From assembly GCA_040905245.1 (NCBI GenBank), contig JBBDRX010000050.1:1-7335 (forward strand): a stretch of 7,335 nt of DNA, given 5' to 3'. Source of the DNA: JBBDRX01 sp040905245 (lineage in GTDB: Bacteria > Bacteroidota > Rhodothermia > Balneolales > Balneolaceae). The number at the start of each line of letters is the position of its first letter. Positions within the stretch are counted from its first letter, which is position 1. Below the pieces are notes generated by a model. It saw only the letters and a program-made list of their open reading frames with translations. It had not been told where the DNA came from and ran no database searches. Positions 1 to 6,658 of the stretch are shown here, in pieces. Made by a program: the position numbers and the translations under genes.

Positions 1-863
1 ACGGCCGGATCGATATTTCGCGGAACAGACAGATCCAGCATCACCTTGAGTGACGGGGATTTTCGGGCAAGCTCCATATGCTCCATCCGGATTACCGGGT
101 CGGAAGCTCCGGTTGCCACAATCACCAGATCCGCATCGGCAATTTGCGCGGGAAGCTGCTCCATATCAGCCACCTGCAGGTTAAATCGGCTCGCCACAAA
201 ATCTGCCCGTTCCCGGCTCCGGTTCACCAGCGTTAATTTACTCGCACCCAGATTGACCAGATTCTTGCAGGTAACCTTGCCGATTTTTCCGGTCCCGACC
301 AGCAGAATGTTTCGGTTGGCAAGATTCTCAAAAGTCCGGATGGCGAATTTGACAGCCGCATACGCCACTGTAGCTGCGCCATTGCCCAGTGAGGTCTCAT
401 TTCTGGATCGTTTGTGGGCACGAAACACATGTTGCAACAACCGGTGCAACGGGCCATCGACCATCTCCAGGGAAGAGGAGAGTTCGTACCCTTCCTTAAC
501 CTGTTTGATAATCTGAAGATCTCCCAAAATCTGCGAATCCAGGCCGGTAGCAACCTTGAACAGATGCTCTGCCGCCCGTCTGCCTTCGTGTTCAAAACCG
601 TATTTATGAAATTCGTCCAGTGATCCGTTGGAATAGGTCGTAAGCAGACGCACCAGTTCGTGAGGTGTGGTACCCTGAGCAATAATTTCGGTCCGGTTGC
701 AGGTCGAAATGACAAACAGACTGGAAATCCCTTCCCGTCCGGCTCCATGAAGCAGAGCTCGTTTCTGCTGGTCATTCAGGCTGAATTTTTCGCGCAACTC
801 CACCGGAGCATCCCAGTGATTAATGCCAATAGCGCTGAATATGTCAAAATCGGGGTTTGTCAT
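1..863 (-). CDS. hemA: Glutamyl-tRNA reductase HemA, N-terminal part (cut by window edge)
   Basis: HemA reduces glutamyl-tRNA(Glu) with NADPH to glutamate-1-semialdehyde, the first committed step of C5-pathway tetrapyrrole synthesis, in the cytoplasm. The frame is open from an ATG at 863 to the window edge, giving 287 residues beginning MTNPDFDIFS; the family is usually about 410-430, so the C-terminal dimerisation region lies outside. Visible motifs are STCNRTE (53-59) with the catalytic cysteine C55, GLDSQILGD (107-115), the KRSRNET helix (151-157), a Rossmann loop GTGKIG (190-195) followed by NRSRERA, and DLSVPRNID (277-285). The usual GExQI motif reads GDLQI, a conservative Glu-to-Asp change I associate with Bacteroidota enzymes. 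It starts 47 bases after the hemH stop on the same strand, so the two are probably co-transcribed. An AAAGAG purine run lies upstream of the ATG. Confidence 0.95.
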   Translation of the reverse strand, partial: MTNPDFDIFSAIGINHWDAPVELREKFSLNDQQKRALLHGAGREGISSLFVISTCNRTEIIAQGTTPHELVRLLTTYSNGSLDEFHKYGFEHEGRRAAEHLFKVATGLDSQILGDLQIIKQVKEGYELSSSLEMVDGPLHRLLQHVFRAHKRSRNETSLGNGAATVAYAAVKFAIRTFENLANRNILLVGTGKIGKVTCKNLVNLGASKLTLVNRSRERADFVASRFNLQVADMEQLPAQIADADLVIVATGASDPVIRMEHMELARKSPSLKVMLDLSVPRNIDPA

Positions 864-910
864 CCCTGATTGTTCTCTTTCTGTTCCACTTTCATATGTC
901 ACTCATCAAT

Positions 911-1999
911 CTACCCGTCGACCACCTCAATCGGCTTCTTTTCCAGAAGCGAGCCCCTTTTGAGTGCTTCGTCTGCCAACGTACGAATGTAGAAAGGATG
1001 GTCGTTCAATCCATTCATAACCTGATAATGGTCAAAGGTATGCCCCTTCTCTTCCATCTCCTCGACCAGTTCTACATTCAATTCGTACAGCGTTTCGATG
1101 TGATCGGTCACAAATGCAATCGGAATCATCAGAAAATTTTGAATGCCGTACTCCAGATGACGTTCGACCAACTCCGCCGTATTGGGCTGAGTCCACTTTT
1201 GAGGTCCCACTCTCGACTGAAAAGAGAGCCAGTAAGAATTCTTCTCCTTCCGGCGGGCCATAACCGCCTCCATCGTCTCTTTGATCTCGACGGTATACGG
1301 ATCGCCGCTCCGGACCTCCAGAAGAGGGGTCCCGTGCGCGCTGAAGATTAAATGCGTCTTTTGCCGGGTCTCTTCGTCCAGGCCGGCCAGCGCTTCATCA
1401 ATCCGGTCGTTCACAGCGGCCAGATAGGATTCGTTCAAATGGTAGTTCTTCACATGAAACTCTTTCCAGGGAGCTTGCTCACCAAATTGCTCTTTTCGAA
1501 CAGTCTCCCAGTCCCGGAAACTGCTGCCGGTCGTTGTCCAGGAGAACTGGGGATAGAGAGGCATCAGCACGGTGTGCGTCACTCCATCCTCCACCATCTC
1601 GTCCATGACAGTCGATGCAAAAGGAAGCCAATACCGCATGCAGGTGTAGACCTTGATCTCCTGATCCGGAAGCCGCTCCCCGAGATGCTTTTCAAGAGCC
1701 TGCCGCTGCGCTTCGGTCAAGCCATTGATCGGTGAACAGCAGGTCGAAATCTCCTTGCGCTTACGATTGAGACAGTGCTTGCTACCTGTACAGCCTTTAG
1801 GGCAACCGTTGATCTTTTTGTAATCCTCCGCGACATTCGGAGACCTGAATCTGGCAATTACCCGTGCAAACAGCTCCTGAAGGGCGCCGCCGCCCATCTT
1901 AATGATATCTTCATCCTTGAACAGGTTGTAGAGAAAGTCCCGGACATTCTCCTCATGAGTGGGTCCGCCAAGATTCATTAGTACTATCCCTAATCGCAT
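911..1999 (-). CDS. hemH: Ferrochelatase HemH with internal cysteine-rich insert
   Basis: Ferrochelatase inserts Fe2+ into protoporphyrin IX (or coproporphyrin III in some lineages) to form haem. The 362-residue product starts MRLGIVLMNLGGP, the family's N-terminal strand and loop. It has MRYWLPF (121-127), FSAHGTP (219-225) with the metal-binding histidine H222 (the family more often has SAHSLP or SAHGLP), FQSRVG (260-265) and AFVTDHIETLYEL (295-307) with the catalytic glutamate E302. Between KKING (61-65) and SPINGLTEAQ (89-98), where most relatives run straight through, lies an insert with C66, C70, C76, C87 and C88. A subset of bacterial ferrochelatases, including the Myxococcus xanthus enzyme, binds a [2Fe-2S] cluster through four cysteines in an internal segment of about 20 residues, and this insert fits that class. 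There is no C-terminal cysteine motif. The ATG has only a weak ribosome binding site. hemA follows in the same direction. Confidence 0.95.
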   Translation of the reverse strand: MRLGIVLMNLGGPTHEENVRDFLYNLFKDEDIIKMGGGALQELFARVIARFRSPNVAEDYKKINGCPKGCTGSKHCLNRKRKEISTCCSPINGLTEAQRQALEKHLGERLPDQEIKVYTCMRYWLPFASTVMDEMVEDGVTHTVLMPLYPQFSWTTTGSSFRDWETVRKEQFGEQAPWKEFHVKNYHLNESYLAAVNDRIDEALAGLDEETRQKTHLIFSAHGTPLLEVRSGDPYTVEIKETMEAVMARRKEKNSYWLSFQSRVGPQKWTQPNTAELVERHLEYGIQNFLMIPIAFVTDHIETLYELNVELVEEMEEKGHTFDHYQVMNGLNDHPFYIRTLADEALKRGSLLEKKPIEVVDG

Positions 2000-2046
2000 A
2001 GAATGGTCCGCTTGAATTGGTTTTTCGCAATATTAAAGATAGGGAC

Positions 2047-2074
2047 TGATTATGAAGGGTTCGTGAAGGTACAA
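2047..2074 (-). promoter_or_regulatory. Candidate promoter for hemH-hemA
   Basis: Read on the minus strand, TTGTAC (2074-2069) and TAATCA (2052-2047) are separated by 16 bases and lie 47 bases or more before the hemH ATG. This resembles a weak sigma-70 promoter in the 141-base gap after the histidine kinase. Matches are partial, and the group's own consensus may differ, so this is a candidate only. Confidence 0.25.
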
Positions 2075-2129
2075 TGACTGAAAGAGCGGTCTCTAAAAGC
2101 ATGTTCACTCCAGTCATCTGCGCTGACTT

Positions 2130-2168
2130 CAAAAGAACTCTCAGCCCCGGGAAGCCTCTGCCAGGGGC
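2130..2168 (-). terminator. Weak candidate terminator at the 3' end of the histidine kinase
   Basis: On the minus strand GCCCC (2168-2164) can pair with GGGGC (2148-2144), extended by GG/CC across one mismatch, with a loop of nine bases. The stem spans the last kinase codons and is followed by the stop codon and then TTCTTTT. The T-run begins about nine bases after the stem, which is later than in a classic intrinsic terminator, so the call is weak. Confidence 0.22.
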
Positions 2169-3547
2169 AGTACAAACGAGAAAGTACTGCCCCTCCCCAC
2201 CTCGCTCTCCACCTGAATCTCGACACTATGTGCCGCCAGAATCCCCCGGACAACGGCAAGCCCCAGTCCGGTTCCTCCCTGATCCCTCGATCTCGCCTTA
2301 TCTGTCCGGTAGAACCGGTCGAACAGCCTGTGAAGGTGCTCTTCAGAGATTCCGATTCCTGTATCCCGGACGACGACCGCAGCCCCTCTCTCGTCAACTT
2401 TGCAGATAAGTTCGATTTTGCCCTCGGAGGTATACTTGATTGCGTTACTCACCAGATTCTCCAGTACTTGCTCGATTTTGTCCGGGTCGGCATAAACACG
2501 ACAAGGCTCGACATTCAGCTTCAACGTAATTCCCTTCCCGGCAGCTGCCGGAGCCAACAGTTCGTGGAGCTGATACAACATCGGAGCCATCTCGAACTCC
2601 CGTTTCTCGATGAAATCTGTATCGGACTCATAACGCTGAAGAGTAACCAGGTCCTTGAAAAGTCGATTGATCCGCTCGATCTGACGAGTTGCAGTACGAA
2701 GGTAGTGCTCCTTTTTCTCTTTGGAGAGTGTCTCCATCTGCAGCATCTCAAGTGCCCCCGAAACTGTATGGAGTGGATTTCGCAACTCGTGGGTGATGTC
2801 GGCGAAAAACTGGCTCTGTTTCTCGTAAATCCGCTTCATCTCTTCATTGTCTTTCCGAAGCCGAAGCGCCATCCGGTTCAGTGACTCGGCAAGTGTGCCA
2901 AACTCATCATCCCGATTCAACTGGATACTTCGATCCACATCTCCCTCTGCAATGGAGCGGGCAGTCTCCTCAAGTTGCAGAAGAGGTCGAGTCAAATAGC
3001 GGGCAAAGAGAACACTTACGAGAAGAACCAGTCCGATAGAGATAAACATACCGGTATAGATGATCCAGCGAATGGTTTTGATCGGCGCATAGATCTGCTC
3101 CTTCAACTGTGCAATCTGTAGAAATCGCCGTTCGCCTCCCTCGTCCTGAACCGCAATGTAGGCAATCAACCAGGCCGAGGCAGAGCGGTTCTCGACCCGT
3201 ACCGAAGACTCCCCTTGAAGCTCCGCGCGTCGCGCCGGAGAGAGAAGCTCAGGTACCTCCACAACCTGATCAAACGGAACCGCCGCATAGAGTACACCCT
3301 CTTCGTCATAGAGCGCGATACGATATCCGGAAATCTGCGCAGCTTCGTTCAATTGCGTCTCAAACCGTTCATTGGCCGGCAGGTTCTGAATGGTCACCTC
3401 CAGCCAGCGAGCGTCGCTTTCGATCTGACGCTCCCCCTCCTCCAGAAGATAGTTCCGGATAAAAAGAATGGAATAGCTGCTGATTGCCGTAATACCGAAA
3501 ATCAGCAGCAAAATAAACGTGAGAGCCAGCTTGGACCGAATACTCAT
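2141..3547 (-). CDS. Membrane sensor histidine kinase (HAMP, HisKA, HATPase)
   Basis: A 468-residue inner-membrane sensor kinase that should autophosphorylate and pass phosphate to the adjacent response regulator. Segment order: transmembrane helix 1 at about 8-30, a periplasmic sensing region at about 35-158 with no domain I recognise, transmembrane helix 2 at about 161-182, and a HAMP linker at about 183-235. Then come the H-box FFADITHELRNPLH with phosphoacceptor H253, N-box NLVSNAIKYT (364-373), G1 DTGIGI (395-400), F-box LFDRFYRTD (408-416) and G2 GGTGLGLA (424-431). All catalytic boxes look intact. The architecture is of the BaeS/CpxA/PhoR kind, but the sensor region is too variable to name a signal. 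The ATG overlaps the regulator's stop in an ATGA, with GGGAGG ten bases upstream, so translation is probably coupled. It lies directly upstream of hemH on the same strand. Confidence 0.95.
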   Translation of the reverse strand: MSIRSKLALTFILLLIFGITAISSYSILFIRNYLLEEGERQIESDARWLEVTIQNLPANERFETQLNEAAQISGYRIALYDEEGVLYAAVPFDQVVEVPELLSPARRAELQGESSVRVENRSASAWLIAYIAVQDEGGERRFLQIAQLKEQIYAPIKTIRWIIYTGMFISIGLVLLVSVLFARYLTRPLLQLEETARSIAEGDVDRSIQLNRDDEFGTLAESLNRMALRLRKDNEEMKRIYEKQSQFFADITHELRNPLHTVSGALEMLQMETLSKEKKEHYLRTATRQIERINRLFKDLVTLQRYESDTDFIEKREFEMAPMLYQLHELLAPAAAGKGITLKLNVEPCRVYADPDKIEQVLENLVSNAIKYTSEGKIELICKVDERGAAVVVRDTGIGISEEHLHRLFDRFYRTDKARSRDQGGTGLGLAVVRGILAAHSVEIQVESEVGRGSTFSFVLPLAEASRG

Positions 3548-4245
3548 ACCTCTGCAGCCTCCCGGTTCAGCCCGTACCCAACGCCCCGATAGGTTCGGAT
3601 AATTCCGGATGCATCCCCCAGTTTCAGACGGAGGTTCTTGATGTGAACGTCCACGGTTCGGTCAAAGACATACTTCTCATCCGTCGAAATATATTCAAGA
3701 ATCTCCTGACGGCTATAGATCCGTTTCGGATTCTTGAAAAAGAGCTCCATAATGGTGTATTCGGTGGAGGTGAGATCGAGCCGCTCACGATTATGAAAGA
3801 GCTCCCTGCCACCGCTGTCCAGATAGAGATCTCCATACTGGATCCAGCTGCTGGTCTGGGGGTTCTGGCGACGTAACAGTGATTCGATGCGTATTTTAAC
3901 CAGCTTCAGGCTGGCCGGTTTGGAGATGTAGTCGTCCGCTCCCAGTTCCAACCCTTCAATTTCGTCCTGTTCCCGGTCTCTTGCGGTCAGAAAAATGACC
4001 GGAATGTCCTTCAAAACCGGATGGTTGCGAATGGTTCGACAGATCTCGTGCCCGTCCACACCCGGCACCATAATATCCAGCAAGGCCAGGTGAATTCGAT
4101 CTGCATGCGACTCGATCAGATTCAGTGCTTCCTGCCCGTCATGCGCAACAAGAACCCCATATTGATTCATCTCGAGAAAACTGGCCATCATTTCGGCCGG
4201 TTCCCTCTCGTCCTCAACGAGTAGAATGGTATGCCTCGGAGCCAT
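3544..4245 (-). CDS. OmpR/PhoB-family response regulator
   Basis: A 233-residue DNA-binding response regulator and the likely partner of the kinase gene that overlaps its stop codon by four bases. The receiver domain (about 5-122) has the acidic pair E11/D12, the phosphoacceptor D57 in LALLDIMVPG, T87 and K109. The residues after the lysine read KPAS where many relatives have KPF. The C-terminal winged helix (about 132-228) shows the family features LDLTSTEYTIMELFFKNP, VDVHIKNLRLKLGD and IIRTYRGVGYGL. Length is normal for the family. The product probably dimerises on phosphorylation and binds direct repeats; its targets are unknown. It is the first gene of the pair and is divergent from the dehydrogenase at 4427. 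The start is the only ATG giving a complete receiver strand 1. Confidence 0.96.
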   Translation of the reverse strand: MAPRHTILLVEDEREPAEMMASFLEMNQYGVLVAHDGQEALNLIESHADRIHLALLDIMVPGVDGHEICRTIRNHPVLKDIPVIFLTARDREQDEIEGLELGADDYISKPASLKLVKIRIESLLRRQNPQTSSWIQYGDLYLDSGGRELFHNRERLDLTSTEYTIMELFFKNPKRIYSRQEILEYISTDEKYVFDRTVDVHIKNLRLKLGDASGIIRTYRGVGYGLNREAAEV

Positions 4246-4273
4246 AGTGTGCGTTCCGGTTCAACTTGAATTC

Positions 4274-4284
4274 CCGCCTGGCGG
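4274..4284. repeat. Short palindrome CCGCC-T-GGCGG before the response regulator
   Basis: Perfect 5+1+5 inverted repeat between the candidate promoter and the ATG of the response regulator. The centre is too tight for a good RNA hairpin, so a protein-binding half-site pair is more likely than a terminator. It could equally be chance. Confidence 0.35.
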
Positions 4285-4297
4285 TGGCTATTCTGGG

Positions 4298-4327
4298 ATT
4301 CTATTGTCCACAAGATTCAATATACAA
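4298..4327 (-). promoter_or_regulatory. Candidate promoter for the two-component operon
   Basis: On the minus strand TTGTAT (4327-4322) is followed after 18 bases by TAGAAT (4303-4298), which matches five of six bases of the sigma-70 -10 box. The ATG of the regulator lies about 52 bases downstream, leaving a leader that contains the CCGCC-T-GGCGG palindrome. The -35 match is poor beyond TTG. Confidence 0.3.
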
Positions 4328-4378
4328 GTCTTTTCCCGATTCGTCACCCGGAGTCCGGAGTGCGTCTTTTTCTGCGTA

Positions 4379-4406
4379 TTGACCGATAAAAAACCTATTT
4401 TGTTAC
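4379..4406 (+). promoter_or_regulatory. Candidate promoter for the short-chain dehydrogenase
   Basis: TTGACC (4379-4384) matches five of six bases of a sigma-70 -35 box, and TGTTAC (4401-4406) follows after 16 bases. The ATG is about 20 bases further on, so the leader would be very short. The -10 element is poor, so this is tentative. Confidence 0.25.
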
Positions 4407-4426
4407 CTTTTTTAACCATTTGACAC

Positions 4427-5233
4427 ATGAGCAGCCGAAATCCATTTTACCAGAAAACCGTCTGGATCACTGGGGCCTCTTCCGGTATCGGAGAGGCACT
4501 TGTCTACGAATTTCACCGACAGGGCGCACGGCTGATCCTTTCTGCCCGCCGGTCCGATGAACTTGAACGGGTAAAAAAGAACTGTGGGGAGAGCTCTTCC
4601 GACATTCATATTCTGCCCCTGGATCTGACGGATATCAACAGCCATAAAGCCTGTGCAAAAAAGGCTTTTGCACAGTACGGCTCGGTTGATATTATCATCA
4701 ACAACGGAGGAATCAGTCAGCGCGGTCTCGCCCACGAAACAAGGATGGATGTGATCCGACAGGTTATGGAGGTCAATTTTTTCGGTACCATTCATCTGAC
4801 CAAGCAGCTTTTGCCACGAATGATCCGGCAAAAATCCGGTCATATCGTGGTCATGAGCAGTGTGGTTGGAAAATTTGGCACCCGGCTGCGATCAACCTAC
4901 TCTGCGTCCAAACATGCACTTCACGGTTGGTACGATTCACTTCGCCAGGAGGTGGACGTTCACAATATTGATGTAACGCTGGTCTGCCCCGGGTTTGTCA
5001 AAACCAATGTTACATTCAACGCCCTGCTGGCCGACGGTACGCTTTTGAACAAGATGGGAAGTGGGCAGATGGAGGGGATGTCGTCCGAATCATTTGCCCG
5101 AAAGCTTCTGCCAAAACTGGCCAAACGCAAGAAGGAGATCTATATCGGCGGACGGGAGGTAATCGGAGTCTATCTGAAACGGTTTTTCCCGAGACTTCTG
5201 GACTGGATTCTGAAACGGGTAAAGATCACCTGA
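4427..5233 (+). CDS. Classical short-chain dehydrogenase/reductase (SDR)
   Basis: A 268-residue NAD(P)-dependent oxidoreductase of unknown substrate. The cofactor loop TGASSGIG (15-22) follows the first strand. The NNAG motif reads NNGG (92-95), a common variant. The tetrad can be placed as N117 in VNFFG, serine 144 or 145 in VVMSSVVGKFG, Y158 and K162 in TYSASK. PGFVKT (188-193) follows strand 6. The paired arginines after strand 2 (SARRSDEL) suggest NADPH preference, which is an inference. The overall pattern resembles the DHRS7B-like group of bacterial SDRs. The C-terminus is basic and hydrophobic (about 246-268) and might touch the membrane. It is the only plus-strand gene here, divergent from the regulator and convergent with the DUF58 gene, whose stop it overlaps by eight bases. 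No clear ribosome binding site precedes the ATG. Confidence 0.92.
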   Translation: MSSRNPFYQKTVWITGASSGIGEALVYEFHRQGARLILSARRSDELERVKKNCGESSSDIHILPLDLTDINSHKACAKKAFAQYGSVDIIINNGGISQRGLAHETRMDVIRQVMEVNFFGTIHLTKQLLPRMIRQKSGHIVVMSSVVGKFGTRLRSTYSASKHALHGWYDSLRQEVDVHNIDVTLVCPGFVKTNVTFNALLADGTLLNKMGSGQMEGMSSESFARKLLPKLAKRKKEIYIGGREVIGVYLKRFFPRLLDWILKRVKIT

Positions 5234-6146
5234 TCCGTTTTCGCTTGACCAGCCAGGACAACAGTGTTTTTTCAAATGGCTGGCGGGTGTCCACCTCTTC
5301 AAGATCGATCGAATACTCACTGCAGGCAGAACGCAGCCGGCCGAGATGCTCTTCCATCCGTTCGCGGTAGACTGCCCGCAATTGAGCCGGGCTTACCTCC
5401 ACTTCCGCTCCAGTTTCCATATCCTCAAATCGTACCGGTCCATCCGGAAAATCGAACAACCGTTCACTCTGATGCTCCAGCAGATTCAAAAGAAGAACTT
5501 CGTGCCGGTTTTTCCGTAAATGTTTCAAACCGGAGATCAATTCGCTCTGCTCATTCACATTCTCAAAAAGATCGCTCAGAACAATCACCATGCTGCGCTT
5601 CTCAATCGAATCGGCAAGCTGGTGAAAAACGTCGGCAGATGCCGAACGGCGGGGATGGTCGGATCGTTCTGATTCCGAGGCCAGAAGCTTTTCCAGCTCG
5701 CCATACAGCAACTGTTGATGATGCGCTGTACTTCGGGCCGGATAACGGGTTTGGATCTCTTCGTCAAATGTAATGAGACCAAAGGCATCCCGTTGACGGT
5801 GGAGAAGGTGAATCAGGGCCGCTGCCAGGTGAATTCCATACCGAAGCTTGCTCCAGTCTGCATGGTAGCGAAAATCCATGGAGTGGCTGATATCCAGAAG
5901 CAGATAGGCCCGGAGATTGGTTTCACCGGCATACTGGCGAATATAAAAACGCTCGGTCTTTCCGTAAACCTTCCAGTCGATGTGCCGAAATTCGTCCCCC
6001 TGATTGTAGGGCTTATGTTCGGCGAACTCGACACTGAGACCGTGGTGAGGACTCTTGTGCAACCCGGTGACAAACCCCTCGACAATGGAACGAGCTTTCA
6101 GTTCCAGTGGTGCAATCCGGGTCAGTATATCGGAGTCAGGTAACAG
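5226..6146 (-). CDS. DUF58 / von Willebrand factor A domain protein, start uncertain
   Basis: A DUF58-family protein with a vWA-like fold; relatives are often encoded beside MoxR AAA+ ATPases, and the exact role is unknown. From the TTG at 6062 it has 278 residues, but recognisable family sequence (LTRIAPLELKARSIVEGFVTG) continues upstream of that codon to an in-frame TGA at 6155-6153. Between this TGA and 6062 there is no ATG, GTG or TTG; a CTG at 6146 would give 306 residues, the expected size. Counting from 6062, the DUF58 signature QGDEFRHIDWKVYGKTERFY is at 21-40, the MIDAS motif DISHS is intact at 57-61, and LSDLFE is at 162-167. There are no clear transmembrane helices, so it is probably cytoplasmic. 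It follows secG by 17 bases without a ribosome binding site, so coupled translation is possible. No MoxR gene is in view. Confidence 0.85.
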   Translation of the reverse strand: MLPDSDILTRIAPLELKARSIVEGFVTGLHKSPHHGLSVEFAEHKPYNQGDEFRHIDWKVYGKTERFYIRQYAGETNLRAYLLLDISHSMDFRYHADWSKLRYGIHLAAALIHLLHRQRDAFGLITFDEEIQTRYPARSTAHHQQLLYGELEKLLASESERSDHPRRSASADVFHQLADSIEKRSMVIVLSDLFENVNEQSELISGLKHLRKNRHEVLLLNLLEHQSERLFDFPDGPVRFEDMETGAEVEVSPAQLRAVYRERMEEHLGRLRSACSEYSIDLEEVDTRQPFEKTLLSWLVKRKRIR

Positions 6147-6163
6147 CGTTTGTCACACAGAGA

Positions 6164-6541
6164 CTAGTTTGCTTCAGGTTCGGACTGTGGGTCCGTTTCT
6201 TCAGTCGTCTGTGGAATCGGGCTCTCGCTCTCCGCAGGCCGCTGAATATCTGTTTGAACGGGTTCTTCAAGACCTCGTTGCTGAATGGCACTGCCCGGAG
6301 TTCCACCGCCGTCGATTGCAAAATTAGCCAACAGGCTGAGTAACAAAAAAGCGGTTGCAAGAATAGTGGTTGTTTTGGAAAGCAGATCAGCTGTTCTGCG
6401 AGCTCCCATTCCGGAACTGCCCATCATACCGGCAGCCAACCCTCCGGAAAGCCCCTCTTTCTGTCCTGGCTGCAACAAGACAACCACAATCAAAAGCAGG
6501 CTGATGATAACAATAATCGACATGATAATTCCGTACAGCAT
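6164..6541 (-). CDS. secG: Preprotein translocase subunit SecG
   Basis: SecG is the small accessory subunit of the SecYEG channel and aids SecA-driven export across the inner membrane. The 125-residue product has two hydrophobic helices (about 4-23 and 57-76) joined by the typical glycine-rich cytoplasmic loop with LQPGQKEG (23-30), GGLAAGMMGSSGMGARRTAD (33-52) and LLSKTT (53-58). After helix 2 comes a tail of about 48 residues rich in Glu, Pro, Gln and Thr, ending EPEAN, which is probably disordered; such tails are common in SecG. The start at 6541 is the first ATG and puts helix 1 at the N-terminus, but the ribosome binding site is poor. Its neighbour downstream is the DUF58 gene, 17 bases away. 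The spacer upstream holds several hairpins. Confidence 0.92.
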   Translation of the reverse strand: MLYGIIMSIIVIISLLLIVVVLLQPGQKEGLSGGLAAGMMGSSGMGARRTADLLSKTTTILATAFLLLSLLANFAIDGGGTPGSAIQQRGLEEPVQTDIQRPAESESPIPQTTEETDPQSEPEAN

Positions 6542-6560
6542 GGTAATCGGGATCCGTTAG

Positions 6561-6580
6561 TTTACTTTCAAGTAAGTAAA
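6561..6580. repeat. AT-rich hairpin close to the secG start
   Basis: TTTACTT (6561-6567) and AAGTAAA (6574-6580) form a perfect seven-base inverted repeat around a six-base loop. It lies 20 bases before the secG ATG and would sit in its leader. It is AT-rich and therefore weak as RNA. It might be an operator or chance. Confidence 0.4.
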
Positions 6581-6596
6581 AATATCCAAAATTCAG

Positions 6597-6623
6597 GTCA
6601 GATGAAACCACCGGTTATCTGAC
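6597..6623 (-). terminator. Bulged stem-loop between the SRAP gene and secG; possible terminator or leader element
   Basis: GTCAGAT (6597-6603) pairs with ATCTGAC (6617-6623) and AACC (6606-6609) with GGTT (6613-6616), leaving a three-base loop and a two-base bulge: 11 pairs within 27 bases. Read on the minus strand it lies 35 bases beyond the SRAP stop and is followed by AATTTT and then ATTTTT, so it may end that transcript. The T-run is not immediate, so a regulatory leader for secG is equally possible. Confidence 0.4.
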
Positions 6624-6645
6624 AGAGTTTCAGCGTCTGATCTCT
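6624..6645. repeat. Second bulged stem-loop, directly abutting the first
   Basis: AGAG (6624-6627) pairs with CTCT (6642-6645) and TCAG (6630-6633) with CTGA (6637-6640), with a three-base loop and a small internal loop. It abuts the 6597-6623 hairpin with no spacer. The stems are short, so this is less secure than its neighbour. Confidence 0.3.
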
Positions 6646-6658
6646 TCCATATCACTGC

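Noticed and set aside
46..775. Long open frames on the plus strand and in a second minus frame across the hemA region
   Set aside because: They lie opposite to or out of frame with a continuous glutamyl-tRNA reductase frame that has all its motifs. The alternative products are rich in Cys, Trp, Arg and Ser with no family pattern.
857..1735. Plus-strand open frames of 164 and 127 codons opposite hemH
   Set aside because: They are shadows of the ferrochelatase frame, with low-complexity translated sequence and no independent motif.
1734..1814. The hemH insert as a transposed or RNA-like element interrupting the gene
   Set aside because: It keeps the frame, shows no flanking repeats or clover-leaf folding that I can see, and matches a known class of cysteine-containing ferrochelatases.
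2081..2094. AGAG-CGGT-CTCT short inverted repeat between the kinase and hemH
   Set aside because: A four-base stem with a four-base loop and no T-run is expected by chance at this frequency.
2074..2884. Open frames on both strands over the end of the histidine kinase
   Set aside because: The kinase N, G1, F and G2 boxes run uninterrupted through here, so these are shadows.
4412..4843. Minus-strand open frame of 143 codons opposite the short-chain dehydrogenase
   Set aside because: The plus strand encodes TGASSGIG, NNGG and other SDR motifs in order. The minus frame shows nothing recognisable.
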